This document shows, one piece after another, positions 12,571 to 24,599 of a stretch of DNA of 64,000 nt. Positions within the stretch are counted from its first letter, which is position 1; every line of letters begins with the position of its first letter. A program made the translations under genes and the position numbers. Origin of the DNA: Theobroma cacao (Eukaryota; Streptophyta; Magnoliopsida; Malvales; Malvaceae). The DNA is taken from positions 23,453,282 through 23,517,281 of the forward strand of contig NC_030853.1 in assembly GCF_000208745.1 (NCBI RefSeq), read 5' to 3'. The notes beneath the pieces were generated by a model, which searched no databases, was not told the DNA's origin, and saw only the letters and a list, made by a program, of their open reading frames with translations.

Positions 12571-12955
12571 TATGCAGGCAATCAAGCTAGAATTTGGGGA
12601 GTTTTGAGAAACCATAAAGGTGAAGTTTTCGAAATCGATAGGTGCGGGGGATGCCAACTATGCAGAGTTAATGTGGGCTATTTTTGAGCCACTCTCCATC
12701 TTTGTTTCTTCTCAATGGTTGGATTCACGCTGCCTCAGGATCGATAGCGATTCCACCAATTCTATTAAGTGGATTAGGGATCCGAGCTTGGCACCTTGGA
12801 AGTATATACTGTGGGTCCTTAAAATTGATTGTCTCAAAAATAGGTTAAAGGGGTGGAATATTGTTCATACCTCGAGAAGTGTTAGTAGTGTTGCTGGCCA
12901 GCTGACAAAGGAGGGGATGCTTAGGGAGGCTGCACTGCTGAATGAGTTCCCTTAG
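12571..12955 (+). pseudogene. RNase H-like domain of a plant LINE, broken
   Basis: The first part reads WGVLRNHKGEV in one frame. The frame then shifts and continues as FSKSIGAGDANYAEL, LRIDSDSTNSIKW and WNIVHTSR up to a stop at 12953-12955. The order matches the RNase H domain found at the C-terminus of plant non-LTR retrotransposons and related RNase H-like proteins. The acidic residue expected in the final VADxL-type motif is Gly here (SSVAGQLTK). Frameshift plus lost acidic residue indicate a dead copy. Confidence 0.75.
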
Positions 12956-13285
12956 ATGCTTCAGTTGCCCTGTTTTCGGAGCTGTTGGCATTGTGTATCT
13001 TGTGTGTCTGGGTTTGTGGATGGACTACAGGGTGCTCTGACCCTGGGTTCCTTTTTTCTGCTGCTTGTGTTGCTCTGTTACTTGGGGTTATTTACACATT
13101 CCGTTTGGCATGGGACCTTTGTGGATAGTTGCTGATGTTTGTGTTTGTGCTATTCGAATGTTTGCTAGAGGAGGAGATAGTCCGGTTATGTTTCCGCTCT
13201 GTTTGAGTTTGTCTCTAATGTTTGAGATATGTAGCGTTGTGGCCCGGGCTTTTGGGTTCATTGGTGTTGAGAATTTGTAAATAAA

Positions 13286-14608
13286 AAATTGTGAGAAATG
13301 CTAATCTTGATAATTTAGACTTTAAAATTAGCACTCAAAATAAAATGGAATGTTTTTATTCATATTTAACTATGAGTTGATAAAAATATTTTAGAAATCA
13401 TTTTAAATAAATTAAATAATTCATTACAGTTTTTTTTATTTTCGTTTCTGTTTTTTATTTTTTTGTCTCACCATCTAGCTTTTTTTAATTTTATCGCTTT
13501 CTCTCTTTAACAACCGTTTATTGTACTCTCGATTTCTCTCTCATGCTTTTAGAATGTTGAGTGATAGTTTTGATGTGATTAGGGTGGGTGACTATTTAAA
13601 AATTTTAATTTTTTTATGTTTAGAATGAAATTAAAACGGTAAAAATGATCACATATGTTTGAAATAATTTTTAATTGGATTAATTCGGGATCTAGACACC
13701 AATAAATTCAAGAATTTAAAATTTATAAACTTAGAGTTTCAAAGAAAATTTTTTTCAATTTTTAGTCGAAACAGATGTTTTAAATAAGGAAAATTGTATT
13801 TTGATTTATAAAAATATGTTAAAAACTCTTTAATCAATGCCAAATCATAAAAAAAATAAAGAGAGTTGAGAGGATTTGAAATTTTTATTTGCAAGTAACA
13901 ACAATATTTTATAAATTAAAGTATAATAATTTTTTTTAAATATAACGTATAATAATAATATTTTTTCAACATAATGTGTAACAATAATATTTTTTTCAAC
14001 GTAGCATGTAATATGTTATTGTACAAAATATATAACGATAATATTTTTTTTCAGCATAATGTGTAATAATTTTTTTTAACTATGACGTGTAACATATTTT
14101 TGTACATGACTTGTAACAATAACATTTTTCAACATGACCATGTAACATATGTGTACTTGAATATGAAAAGATTTCATTAAAAGTAATTTTATTCAGTTTG
14201 ATTAAAAATAGTTAAAATTATAAAAAAATTATTTTTAAAAATATTATCTTTGAAAGTTATTTTTTAAAATACCTTTTTGAAAATATAGACTATGAGGTTT
14301 TGGGGTCGATATGCCATTCCTGTAAGGCATATAGGCTCCAATTTTTTTTTTAAATGGAGGGATTCTCTCCCTCTTTCTAAATGCATACCAAACTCAAAAA
14401 AAGAAAAAAAAAACTTTTATTGCAATGCCAGACAATACAACACAACTGGAACGCTAGCGCAAAGCAGAAAGGAAAAAACAGAATGAAATTTTAGCAACAT
14501 CAGGGCACTTTGACAAATTCCTTAATTGTAAACGTCATTATTATCTTATTTAATTATATCAGTCCTTTTTTCTCCAGTGATTTCAGACTGATCAACACCA
14601 CTGACTTG
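13286..14608. other. Intergenic DNA between LINE remnant and UGT copy B
   Basis: Apart from the tandem repeat at 13925-14155 the stretch is AT-rich and holds no supported gene. The part nearest 14608 should contain the 3' untranslated region of UGT copy B, but no poly(A) signal can be chosen with confidence. Confidence 0.5.
13925..14155. repeat. Degenerate tandem repeat, about 33-45 bp unit
   Basis: Variants of TGTAACAATAATATTTTTTCAACAT repeat about six times with differing spacing. It lies in AT-rich DNA about 450 bp downstream of UGT copy B. No coding potential. Confidence 0.65.
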
Positions 14609-16289
14609 CTAGGCAGTGCGTCTGAGCTTTGACATAAATTCATCAATGTTCCTGTCCGAAGTTCCTCCTTCACCAACTGCCTCTAAGGCCAACTCCCTCC
14701 ATTTCTTAGCATTTTCTTTTATTTCTTTTCCTCTCTCCCCCTCCATTACTTGCCTTATGCAGGACTCAATTTCTTCTCTATTCACAATTCCGCTGACATC
14801 ATCAATCTTAACTCTAACCCCCACCTTCCAAACATCCTCAATATACTTACCAACCGTCGGCTGATCCGTCCATTGTGGCATTGCAACCATTGGCACTCCC
14901 AAGCTCAAAGCTTCGGTCGTTGAATTCCATCCACAATGAGTGAAAAAGCACCCCACGGCTTCATTCGATAGCACGTCCAACTGAGGACTCCAGTTCACTA
15001 TCAAGCCTTTCTCGCCGCTCTCTTCCTTGAACCCCTTTGGGAGCTTTGCTTCCTCCGAGGCTCTAACCACCCACAAGAAGTAGAAATTGCTGTTGTTCAG
15101 GCCCCTAGCAATTTCCTCCATCTGCTTGCTGCTTATACTGGTCACGCTCCCAAAGGATACATAAATCACGGACCCTGGTGGTTTGGTGCTTAGCCAATCG
15201 GTGCTGGTGGAGGAGTTAAAGTCGAAGAGATCAAGACCATAAGCTTTGTCATTTTCTACTGGTTTGTCCAAGTAGATAGATGGAACTGTTGGTCCAATTG
15301 TCAGTACTGGATAAACCTTTGACATCGACTCCACTGCCTGTCCATGAGGTAAAACATAGTCAAAAAGAAAATGAGTAATTTATGCTGCTGCTATGCCGTG
15401 GGCTTTGGATGTCAACCGAATGACATCAGGGCACTTGAGAAGCGCGTGATAGCCTACCCACAAAAACAAATTGGACACGCAGCCTTGTATAATTCATGGT
15501 CTGCTATCTATTTATTTAGTGTTTGCTTTGACAGATCTCGTTACTTTCTAATTTTTTGGAAAGAAACCATGCACCTGGAAATTAGAATTTATAATATAAT
15601 AATAAATAACATAAAAGCAAGAAAATTAAGAGTAAACTAACCTCATTTTCTAACTTGTAGAAAGTATTGATAAGAATGAAATCAGCTTTGTCAATGTTCT
15701 TAAACTGATTCAGTACCCTTCCAAGGTAAGCTATATATGACCCTTCTGAAGAGCAAACGAAGGATGGCAAGTCTCCAGGCTGAAGCAAAGGCAATCCAGG
15801 GATGGAGATAGGCGTTGAACAAATTGGGAGGTTCAATAATTTATGATGAACATTGTAGTAAATGTAATTAACAGCGCACATTTGAGTGAAAAAGGCTGCT
15901 CCGTGTAAGCCATATTGTTTGGCTACATCCAAAGCCCATGGCATCGCAGCATCATAAATTATGCAATCAATAGGGCGGGAAGTTCTTTTATGTTTTATGA
16001 TGAGCTCGGCTAGGGTCTTTGACCCAATGGCTTCTAGCCGTGGGAGGTAATGTTGGATGCCCCCGGAAGAAGCCAAGCCTCCGGCATCGTAGCCGTCGGA
16101 GATCGTGTCTATTTGGACGGAGCCTGAGGATTCAAGCTTCATGGTGTTGGAGATGAAGACTGTGATGGCTAGGGTGGCTTTGAACCCTTTAGAAGCCAAG
16201 CGTTTGGAGAATTGGAACATGGGGTTTATGTGACCTTGGGCTGGGTAAGGAAGCACTATCACATGTGGCTGGTCAACCTTGCTCTCCAT
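14609..16289 (-). CDS. UDP-glycosyltransferase, UGT74-like, copy B (two exons)
   Basis: Exons are complement(15642..16289) and complement(14609..15337), with donor GAG|GTTAGT and acceptor GGACAG|GCA in phase 0. The product is 458 residues. I chose the ATG at 16289 because it aligns with the start of copy A; an in-frame ATG nine codons upstream would add residues not shared with it. Catalytic His20 in PYPAQGHINPM and Asp113 in YDAAMPW are present. The PSPG box at about 332-375 runs from WSPQ to WTDQ with HCGWNS and terminal Gln, so UDP-glucose is the likely donor. The intron is 304 bp at the same position as in copy A. The gene is intact and is a tandem paralogue of copy A. The acceptor substrate cannot be deduced. 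Confidence 0.94.
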
Positions 16290-16360
16290 CCCTTGTTTTT
16301 TTCTCTCTTCAAACAAGGTAGGCTACTAGGCTCGATGCCCACAATCCATGTGGACATAAG

Positions 16361-16369
16361 CTATTTATA
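16361..16369 (-). promoter_or_regulatory. Putative TATA box of UGT copy B
   Basis: TATAAATAG on the minus strand lies 72 bp before the ATG, a strong match to the plant TATA consensus at a fitting distance. Confidence 0.6.
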
Positions 16370-17075
16370 AGAAATGTCAAAGCTTGCAAGGGAAGAAATC
16401 CTTGGATCAGGCCAAGCAGATGATTTCAGTCAGTCACGTGGTTGGTAGGTTTTTAACAAAGTTAATAGATCCAAATAGTTGTGTCATGAAATTGCTAAGG
16501 AAGCTTCCTACCACCAACAGGTATAAATATTTCTACTAGGCTTTTCCTTAGAGACTTTTGCCTTTGAAAATATTTACTCCCCTGTAAGAGGTAAAATTTG
16601 AATTTCAATTAAGCATAAGGAAGATTTTGATATATTATGATATTACATGTTCAATAACCCTTGTTGTATGAATTAATTGTGAGATTATAGGATATGTTAA
16701 AGAGTTAGGAACACTTAACCATGTATCTATTATTTTTTCGATAAAAATATTTTTTCTGTCCTATTAATTAATATTATCTTAATTTTATTCCTTTTTGTGT
16801 TAGAGTTTTCGACTTTGGCATTAATTATTAAATTATATATTAACAAATATATGTTCAAAAGTTACATTATTCAAAATTTTATTACTAACAATTTGAAAAT
16901 AAAATGGCAACTAAATTGAAAAAAAATTATTAAAAATATCAACTCATACACTAATTAGAACATGAGGATAAAGGTTCCCTTTCAAACCAGGAGCTCTAAA
17001 CTCACTTAATATGGAGGGATAATCATATCACTGGTCTTTTGGGCTGAACCCAGACCCGTTCAGTCCGCCCAAGAA

Positions 17076-17081
17076 GGCCCA
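17076..17081 (-). promoter_or_regulatory. Site II-type promoter motif upstream of CWC25
   Basis: TGGGCC on the minus strand, with a second TGGGCT-type site near 17040, lies about 380 bp upstream of the CWC25 ATG. Site II motifs together with telo-boxes are typical of plant genes expressed in dividing cells. Confidence 0.4.
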
Positions 17082-17227
17082 AATTTCTTTCCGTGCTCCC
17101 TCCATCTAAAGTCGATTTTGTCTTCCTAATTTCTCTCCTCATCAAAATTCGTCTCTTTAAATTTCTCTCTTTGACTCCAGATTTATAATCGAACGCTTGA
17201 CGGTAATTTCTCTGTCCTAGTTTTCAT

Positions 17228-17236
17228 TTAGGGTTT
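17228..17236. promoter_or_regulatory. Telo-box-like motif in the CWC25 leader
   Basis: TTAGGGTTT is the reverse complement of the plant telo-box AAACCCTAA. Two further TAGGGTTA variants follow within 100 bp. Such motifs cluster near the starts of plant housekeeping genes. Confidence 0.4.
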
Positions 17237-17457
17237 TTGCGAGTGAAATCGATACGTTTTTCAGTTCAAAATTTGTTATTGATCGTAGGGTTAACTGCAA
17301 ATTTGTTCAACCTTAGATTGCTTAGGGTTAATTACGTATTTGTTCTCAATTCTATAGTTAACTCCAAACCTTTTAATCTGATTTAGAAGAGGTTAATATA
17401 GGCGTATTCGAGGTGAGGGTAATTGGTTTTAGCCGATTGGGCGTCGAAATCTGAATA

Positions 17458-18999
17458 ATGGCGTTGAAGTTTCTGAACAAGAAAGGATGGCACACGGGAA
17501 GCTTGAGGAACATAGAAAACGTGTGGAAGGCGGAACAGAAGCATGAGGCTGAGCAGAAGAAATTGGAAGAGCTCCGCAAGCAGATCCATGAGGAGAGGGA
17601 GCGCTCTGAGTTTCGTCTTCTCCAGGAGCAGGCCGGCCTTGTTCCGTACGTGTTTCCTTCCTTTTTTTTATTTGGTATACAACTAAGGGTGAGGGTCTTA
17701 CTCCCGATTTCATCTTTTAATTCTGCAGGAAGCAGGAGAGATTGGACTTCTTGTACGATTCTGGACTTGCCGTTGGGAAGGGCTCTAGTAGCTCTGCTGG
17801 AGGCAGCGGAGGTGGAGGTGGAGGTTTCAAAGCTCTTGAAGAAGCCCTCCCAACGTCCAAGGCTGCCGATGCTTCTGCTAAGCAGTCTTCTTCTGCCCCA
17901 GGAGCCCTCTTTGAGGACAAACCCCACTCGGCAAATGATGCCTGGCGCAAGCTCCATTCTGATCCCTTACTTTTGATTCGCCAGCGTGAGCAAGAAGCCC
18001 TCGCCCGCATTAAGAACAACCCTGTCCAGATGGCCATCATTCGCAAATCTGTATGTTATTCATCTAGTCTATTGTCTTCTTCTTTTTTAAGGAATTAGCA
18101 AACAAATATATGCCATATTTCCGATGGATTTCTATATGAATCAAATATGTGTTGTTAACTAGGGTGGAGGGAACCCATCAATCTCTGCAATTACTTTGTG
18201 CTTTGAATCAGTTTCATGATAATAACTATTGCAATTCCTAATTAGACTGCCATTCCTATTAATGATGTAACAGGTTGGAGAAAAGAAACAAAAGGATAAG
18301 TCCCATGATCGCAAGGAAAACCATAAGAAGCACCACCAGACTAGTTCCAAGCATCGGAAACATTCTTCATCCAAGCAGCATTCATATTCTGAAGACGACA
18401 CTTCTAAGGAGGACAAAAAGATTAGAAGTCACCATCGTAAGAGCTCTGATTATGAGGGCCACTATCACAGAACAGAGTCAGACTCAGAAGATGCATTGAA
18501 GGAAGCAGAAAGTCGAGAGAAGAATTGCCACACGCAGAAATACAGATATGATTATCAAGATGCTGTCAAGAGGAACCATGACAAGTCTAAGCATGATAAA
18601 TATTCTTCTCACGCTCCAAAAAGTTTTGATGCAGATAAATATCAAGAAAAAAATAGGTCTTATGACTATAAAGCTACTGCACCTCGGGATGATAAACGTC
18701 GAAATGTTGCTTCTAAACTTTCTGAAGAGGAGCAAGCTGCCAGGCTTCGTGAAATGCAAGAGGATGCTGAGTTGCATGAAGAGCAAAGATGGAAGCGGTT
18801 GAAAAAGGCAGATGAGAAAGATGCGCGGGAGGATACAATGGCCCGCAAATCTGTTGGAAGAAACTTCTTGGATGCTGCTCATAGAAGTGTCTACGGTGCT
18901 GAGAAGGGAGGAAGCTTGACAATAGAAGAGAGCGTCCGTCGCAGAACACATTATTCACAAGGCAGGTCTGGATCAGAAGGAAATGCTTTTAGACGCTAA
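17458..18999 (+). CDS. CWC25: Pre-mRNA-splicing factor CWC25 homologue (three exons)
   Basis: Exons are 17458..17645, 17729..18050 and 18274..18999, encoding 411 residues. Phases agree: the split Pro codon at the first junction gives LVPKQERLDFLYDSGL, and the second junction gives IRKSVGEKKQ. The N-terminus MALKFLNKKGWHTGS followed by a charged helical region and the YDSGL segment is diagnostic of Cwc25. In yeast, Cwc25 joins the activated spliceosome after Prp2 and promotes the first (branching) step. The middle has a short Gly/Ser run. The C-terminal half is rich in Lys, His, Ser and Arg, like SR-related nuclear proteins, and ends in a conserved-looking RKSVGRNFLDAAHRSVYG segment. It lies on the opposite strand between two UGT copies, so it is a neighbour by position only. 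It appears intact. Confidence 0.95.
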
Positions 19000-19575
19000 T
19001 GCTTATAATCATTTCTTCTCTTTGCATTGCCAATTCTCATAATCCAGGTATGCTCCTGCATTTCCATTCATGGGTGTGCTTTCTTCAGGGTATTGTAATT
19101 ACATGATATTGAATATGAAGTTGAATTAGATTTACCTTTTCAATTTTCAATTCTCAGTGAGCTTCCATTTAAGCTGGGAGATTTCAATTTTACTTGTACT
19201 ATTTTCAGCATTCTGCATGGAATGAGAAGCCTGTTATGGTCTCACTTTAGTCATTAGGACTAATCCACGGGAGAATTTCTTGTTTTGGAGGAAGTGTTCT
19301 AATAGTTTTTTAAATTTCCGAAGTGTCATTCAAACATAATGTGAACAACAGGTCTCTGATTACCCTTAGGTGGTTTGAACCATATTTCCCTTTAACTCAC
19401 TTAATTGGACATTTGAGTTCTAAATAAAATGTAAATGATATGGTACTCTCTTTTGTTGATATAGACTATGGAACTAAGGGACATGTTTCCCAATTGCAGG
19501 GATAAAGTAGGGAAAATAGGAGGCCGGCTTCAATCAATGGCTTTAACTGGGTGTAAACCGAAAAGTAAAACTAAC

Positions 19576-20182
19576 CTTGTCTTTTAAGTTGTAGAAGGTG
19601 TTAACAAGAATGTAATCAGCTTTGTCCAAGTTACAGAACTGTTTCACCGCACCCTTGAGATAAGCTGCATATGACCCCCCTGAAGAAAGGACAATGGATG
19701 GCAAGTCTCCAGGAATCGAAACAGGCATCAGAGAAATTGGGAGGCCAAGTATTTCATGATAAATACTATAGTATATATAGTTAACGGCACACATTTAAGT
19801 GAAAAGGGGGCCTACGAGTAACCCAAATTGCTTGGCTACATGGAGATCCCAAGGCAATGCAGAATCATAAACTATGCAATCAATCGGGTGAGAAGATTCT
19901 GTGTTTCATAATGAGCTCAGCTAGGGCCTCTGAACCAGCAGCTTCCATGCGTTTGATGTATTTATGGCCATGCCAGCTTGTGCAGGATCACCTTCATCAC
20001 AGCCGTCGGATATTGTGTCGATTTGGACAGAGGATGAGAGTTCAGGGTTCATGGACTTGGAGATGAAGAGGGTAAGGACTAGGGTGGCCTTGAGCACTTG
20101 AGAATTGGAGGATGGGGTTTATGTGACCTTGGCCTGGGTATGGAATCACCAACGCATGCCCTCCGTAAGCCTTCTTCTCCAT
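19576..20182 (-). pseudogene. UGT74-like pseudogene, copy C (exon 1 only)
   Basis: The frame opens with MEKKAYGGH and the PYPGQGHINPI motif, nearly the same start as copy A, then loses a stretch where KRLASKG should be and shifts frame. Two more frame changes and an in-frame stop (FT-stop-MCAVNYIYY) follow. The end matches exon 1 of copy B, with SSGGSYAAYL and NTFYNLKDK, and keeps a good donor site AAG|GTTAGT at 19576/19575. No second exon with a PSPG box exists downstream; that space is the 3' flank of CWC25 on the other strand. A transcript would lack the donor-sugar domain, so it is dead. Confidence 0.92.
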
Positions 20183-21036
20183 CGCTATCTTGTCTTTCTT
20201 TCTCTGTTTGACTCCCCTTCGGTGTTTTTAAACTTTTGGATACGAAAGTGAAGCTTAAGAGGGTCGTTGTCGGGTGTTGCTGATGTTGTAGACCACAGAC
20301 CTTTTCCCCTTTTCATTTTCCTCTTATTACTTAAAACCATTACCAACCGAGTAAGAGAAACATTTTGTTTTCCAATTTTTATCTTAATAACAACGTGAAT
20401 CTCAATTATTGTATGCTTTGTGATAGATTCCCATCACACTGCACGTGCAAAAGTAGTACATGTATTGAATTGAGTTTTGGTAATAGGCCAAACCACTTGG
20501 ATTCATGATATAAAATGGATTATATCAAACCGAAAAATTTATTAGGGGTAGCATCAAAGAATTAACGCAGGGTAAGAGTAAATAGCAAGTGGTTTGAGAT
20601 GGGTTTATTGCGATATTGTTGCCCGTAGGCAGGCCAGAATTGGTCTCTCTGAGTCCATAGTCCAATGGTTGTGTCGTTGTATTTGGTTTAATCCATAACA
20701 AGCCTTGCTCCTTGTACCAAATAAAATAAGAAGAAAGCAGCAGGAATGGGCTCAATTTAAATGGAACTGTTAACCACATAGAAAGCAAAAATGGATTGAT
20801 TTTCCACAGAAGTAAAAGAAAAAAAAAATCATGTTATGGAACACTGTATTAGTTAGAATTTATAAACCTTCTTCTCGAGTTTAAATTTTTAATTAAAAAA
20901 ATAAAAATGATTATCTTTTATTGTGTTGTCCCAAATCATACATATAAAATAATTTCACATTTGAATTCTTTTGAATGAAATATAACTTTAGTTTAGTTAT
21001 TATATTTTTTTTTATGTGTATAAAATACATACAGAC

Positions 21037-21040
<4 letters not shown>
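20183..21040. other. Intergenic DNA, no supported gene
   Basis: The stretch includes a less AT-rich part at 20540-20770 with an 87-codon minus-strand frame that shows no domain. It may be an old element, but I cannot assign it. Confidence 0.45.

Positions 21041-21044
<4 letters not shown>

Positions 21045-21080
<36 letters not shown>
21045..21080. repeat. (AT)n microsatellite
   Basis: About 18 perfect AT units, preceded by ACATATATACAT. A simple repeat likely to vary in length. Confidence 0.95.
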
Positions 21081-21083
<3 letters not shown>

Positions 21084-21088
21084 ATACA

Positions 21089-21350
21089 TTGACGATTTTA
21101 ACTCCACTTGCAAAGTTAAATGATTATCATACGTTAATTATTTTATTAATTTTATGAATATATCTTATTCAGACAGGTGTCAATCCTCTTAACTTTACTC
21201 ACATTAGGAGTATCATTTTTTATATCGATGGTCTTAAAATCCACTTTGTGAAGTTAAATGATTATCATATATTAAGTAAATGTTTTATTAATTTTATAAA
21301 TATATCTTAAGCGAACAAGTGTCAAGCTTCTAACTTTACTTTTGGAGTTT
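21089..21350. repeat. Two-copy direct repeat, about 140 bp
   Basis: The first copy (about 21089-21212) and second (about 21228-21350) share AAGTTAAATGATTATCATA, TTTTATTAATTTTAT, ATATATCTTA and GTGTCAA in the same order. They have diverged by substitutions and short indels. No coding potential. Confidence 0.7.
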
Positions 21351-23480
21351 AAAAGTTCTAAAAGATGAATAGGATGACTTTCATGGAATGATGAAATGAA
21401 CGAGATAAAATCTAAATTTGTTATCGTTCATTTTTTAATAGGTGTTAATTTTTCTTTGTACATTTTTATTTGGTTCAAAATTGGTTAAAATATAGCAATA
21501 AAAATAAATTTAAAATTGGTAAAATTTATTAACGAATTACAATAAAATCTTTCTAAATTAATACTCTTGAGTCATAAAAAATTATTAATTAATAGAGATA
21601 TTTTTAATCAATAAATTAATAATTTATTAACTTATACATTAATTAATAAAAAATTAATTTATTAAGGTATTCTTTATTTTTTTCCAAAACATTGAACTTA
21701 ATATACAAATATTACTTAATTATTGAATTACGAATTATCATTATTTATGATAAGTAAATTATTGAGAACGACATGGAAAAATGATAAAGAAAATGAGGTT
21801 GAAGATGATAATTTTGTACTAGAGTTTATCTCGCACAAAGATTCACTCAAATAATAATCATATTACATAATTTTCTTTTGTAATATAAGAATATTACGTC
21901 AGAGCTTCTTAATGCACTAAATTGCAATAAAAAACATTACACCTGAGGTTCTCAATGCACTAAGAAAAATTAAAAATAAAGTTCAAGGTAACATCAATTG
22001 AAAAAAAAAAAGTAATTATAATCATATTTTACAAAAACTTTCTTATTAAGTCATATATATATAATTTTAACATATAAAAATATTATTAATATACATATAA
22101 AGTAGGTTTTATATTTTGTTAATATATTATTTTATAAATTTTACAAATTATTAATTTATCAAGTTAATCTCAAATAGAATCAATCAAAAATATTATTTAA
22201 TTAAAATTATTAATTTATTAAATATTAATTTCAAGAAAAAAAAAATAGAAAACGTTTGTTAAAGTTGGCAACCCCACAAAGCAGAGAGAAAATCAACAAC
22301 GATGAAAAACAGGGAGAGAAAGTGGGATCCAGGTGATGCCGTGATGGACCCACCAGCGTTCGATCAGAGTCACATTTCTTAGTAGCAATGTCCTCAGCTT
22401 TGCTTTCCTTTTCCACACTAGCTCTACCGGCCACTCCCTCTCCTTGTCTTTCTTCGGCCGCCCCATTTTCCCAGTCTCTCCTTTTCCCCGCTCTATCATG
22501 TCTATCCACGTGTCCATATACTATTGGTCCTTCTAATTTGGTCACACTGTGGTGGTGTGGACGTGCGAGGTGGCCCCCACTTTTATTAAAGCAATCACCA
22601 CCGCCAGTTACACAGTCACACCCCATCTCCCATCTTTTGCCTTTCTTATCGTCTCATGTCCTGATAAATTCAAAATCTCCTCGATTAGGAATTTGACATC
22701 ATCGTCAGCGTCTTCATTTTTTATCTTAAAAAAATATATCCGATTAATTCTCCAATTTTATATGTTATATTTAAAATAATCATTTATTTAATAAATAAAC
22801 CCGAAACCATCATTTTAAATTTGCAGGTGATATTTAAAAATTTCACTATCAATATATAAAACAATAATCCAAATAGCATATAAAAATATGCATTGATTTT
22901 AACAAAACAAAAGTTTTTAATAATATGATCCCATAAGCAATATTTGAGTTTAATTTTTTAATCAAATTGTTTTGAGTTTTAAATTTGACCATTTTATTTA
23001 TAAATTATTATTAATTAAACTTTTAAAATTCTTCCAAAACTTTGAACGAAGTAATTCAAATATATGTTTGTAAAAATTAATTTTTAATCAAATATTTAAA
23101 ACAATAAAGTCAATGTTAAAAAATTTTTTACTGAAAAATGTCAAACTAAGACAAAATTTATAAAACAGAAGAAGTAAGAATTATTATTTTATACACTTAT
23201 AGTTAAGTTTTTAAATTTATAATTAATTTATATATATATATTAATTTTCATAAATATACTTTAACAAGATAATTATCTATGCATATATAAGCAACTATAC
23301 AAGGAGAATTAAGAATTGAGCCTTACATTATAAAACATAAAACAACCAGGCAGAAATAGTTAATAGCTCAAAATTTTTGGTAAATAGTTATTTCCACTTT
23401 TGTTTCAATCTTAAAGGCAAATTTTAAACCAGTTGGAAAAAAAAAACAGAAAAAGGTAATCAAAAGTTGTCATGGTTTTA
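21351..23480. other. AT-rich DNA with a GC-richer island at 22290-22640
   Basis: Most of this is AT-rich. The island at 22290-22640 is distinctly richer in C and G, has overlapping open frames on both strands (102 and 131 codons) and a G-box CACGTG at 22507-22512. Neither translation shows a recognised domain. It could be an orphan promoter/leader or a decayed exon. Confidence 0.4.
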
Positions 23481-23487
23481 AGAAAGC

Positions 23488-23925
23488 ATAATATACAAAA
23501 AAATCTCTAAACTATTTAAAAAAATTTAAATAAATTTTTATATTTTTATTATATTTAATCAAATTTTTATATTTTTATTTTGAGCTAAATAAATTTTTTA
23601 TATTTTTTTATTTTAAATCAAATAAATTTTCATAACTAATGATTGACTTAATCAAAATATCATAATTGATTATAATGTGATATGCTGGTATATTATAATT
23701 GATGATAATATAATATGTTAATTTAGTATGATAACATGATTATGTCGATATAATATGACAAGTGATATTTTTATTAATGACAATTAGTCAATCATTAGTT
23801 ATAAAAATTTATTTGATTTAAAATAAAAATATGATACTTAATTAAATATAATAAAAAATAAAAATTTATTTAAATATTTTGAAATAATTTAAAATTTTAA
23901 TTAAGTATTATATTTTAAAAAAAAT
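23488..23925. mobile_element. Fold-back MITE with long inverted arms
   Basis: The left arm (from CATAATATAC, with TTTAAATAAATTTTTATATTT and AACTAATGATTGACT) is mirrored by the right arm ending near AAGTATTATATTTT. Read in reverse complement, the right arm gives the same blocks in the same order, over about 170 bp per side. The central loop has ATATAATATGAC-type sequence. No protein is encoded. Related copies lie near 25110, 44740 and 46770. Confidence 0.7.
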
Positions 23926-24599
23926 ATGCCGACATTGCCAACACAACTCGTGTGCGATTTGATGTTAAGTAATATAGGACCCTTTTGAAACTATTTAGGT
24001 GTCAATTCATATCACGAAATAAAACAAAAATAGAAATATGGGAAATCTCACGGCAAAAAGATATCCCAATTTTTTAGACAAGAAACAAAATTGCATAGAT
24101 GAAAGCACAGAGAAATTGAATGGTTGTGCTTCCATTCCGCACCGACTAATTGCGATATCAAGTTGAAAAAAGGTTAAATTATTGGATTAGAGAGAGTATG
24201 GGGATTCTGCCAAAGGACAATAAATCATTAATATTAGAGACGTTATGGAGGGGCATTTCAATGCGTCATTCCTTTAGTTTCTGGACGAAATTAAGGCATA
24301 AGCATTTTTGTCACAACACACTTTAGTATATATTAAAGTAATTGATTGAATAATAGGTGAGGTATGAGTAAGATGTCCTAGGAGTAGGGGCGGTCCTTTG
24401 GTGCTACTTGTACTAATTTAAGTAGGGTTACACCCCAAACTTTTCTCTTTTTGCTATATAATGAGTAACTTCTAGGAGTGAGTAATTTTTAGTTAAAACC
24501 CAATTAATTGGAAAAAAAAACCAGTTAAAACAGTTTGATTAATGGGTTAATTCCATTAATTTCGTCGGTTTTGATTTTGAAATTTTTTTTGACGAATTA

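Larger units (their letters stand above)
9413..13285 (+). mobile_element. LINE-like non-LTR retrotransposon remnant hosting two hAT insertions
   Basis: Three blocks markedly richer in G and C than the surroundings (about 9413-9562, 10341-10610 and 12088-13285) look like one element split by two insertions. The last block contains an RNase H-like domain (12571-12955) followed by a roughly 330-bp G/T-rich trailer, the usual end of plant LINEs. The joining of the first two blocks to the RNase H part is inference from composition and from target duplications at both insertions. No intact reverse transcriptase is visible. Confidence 0.5.

Noticed and set aside
13925..14155. CRISPR-like array
   Set aside because: Repeats are degenerate, vary in spacing and lie in a plant genome. 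It is an ordinary tandem repeat.
17373..18046. Several long minus-strand frames (up to 194 codons) opposite CWC25
   Set aside because: They overlap the well-supported plus-strand exons and have unlikely compositions; they are antisense shadows.
18484..18951. 155-codon hydrophobic minus-strand frame
   Set aside because: It is antisense to exon 3 of CWC25, whose Lys/His/Asp/Ser codons read as hydrophobic residues on the opposite strand.
22231..22626. 131-codon minus-strand and 102-codon plus-strand frames
   Set aside because: They overlap each other, match no domain I know, and lack splice or start context. Reported only as a GC-rich island.
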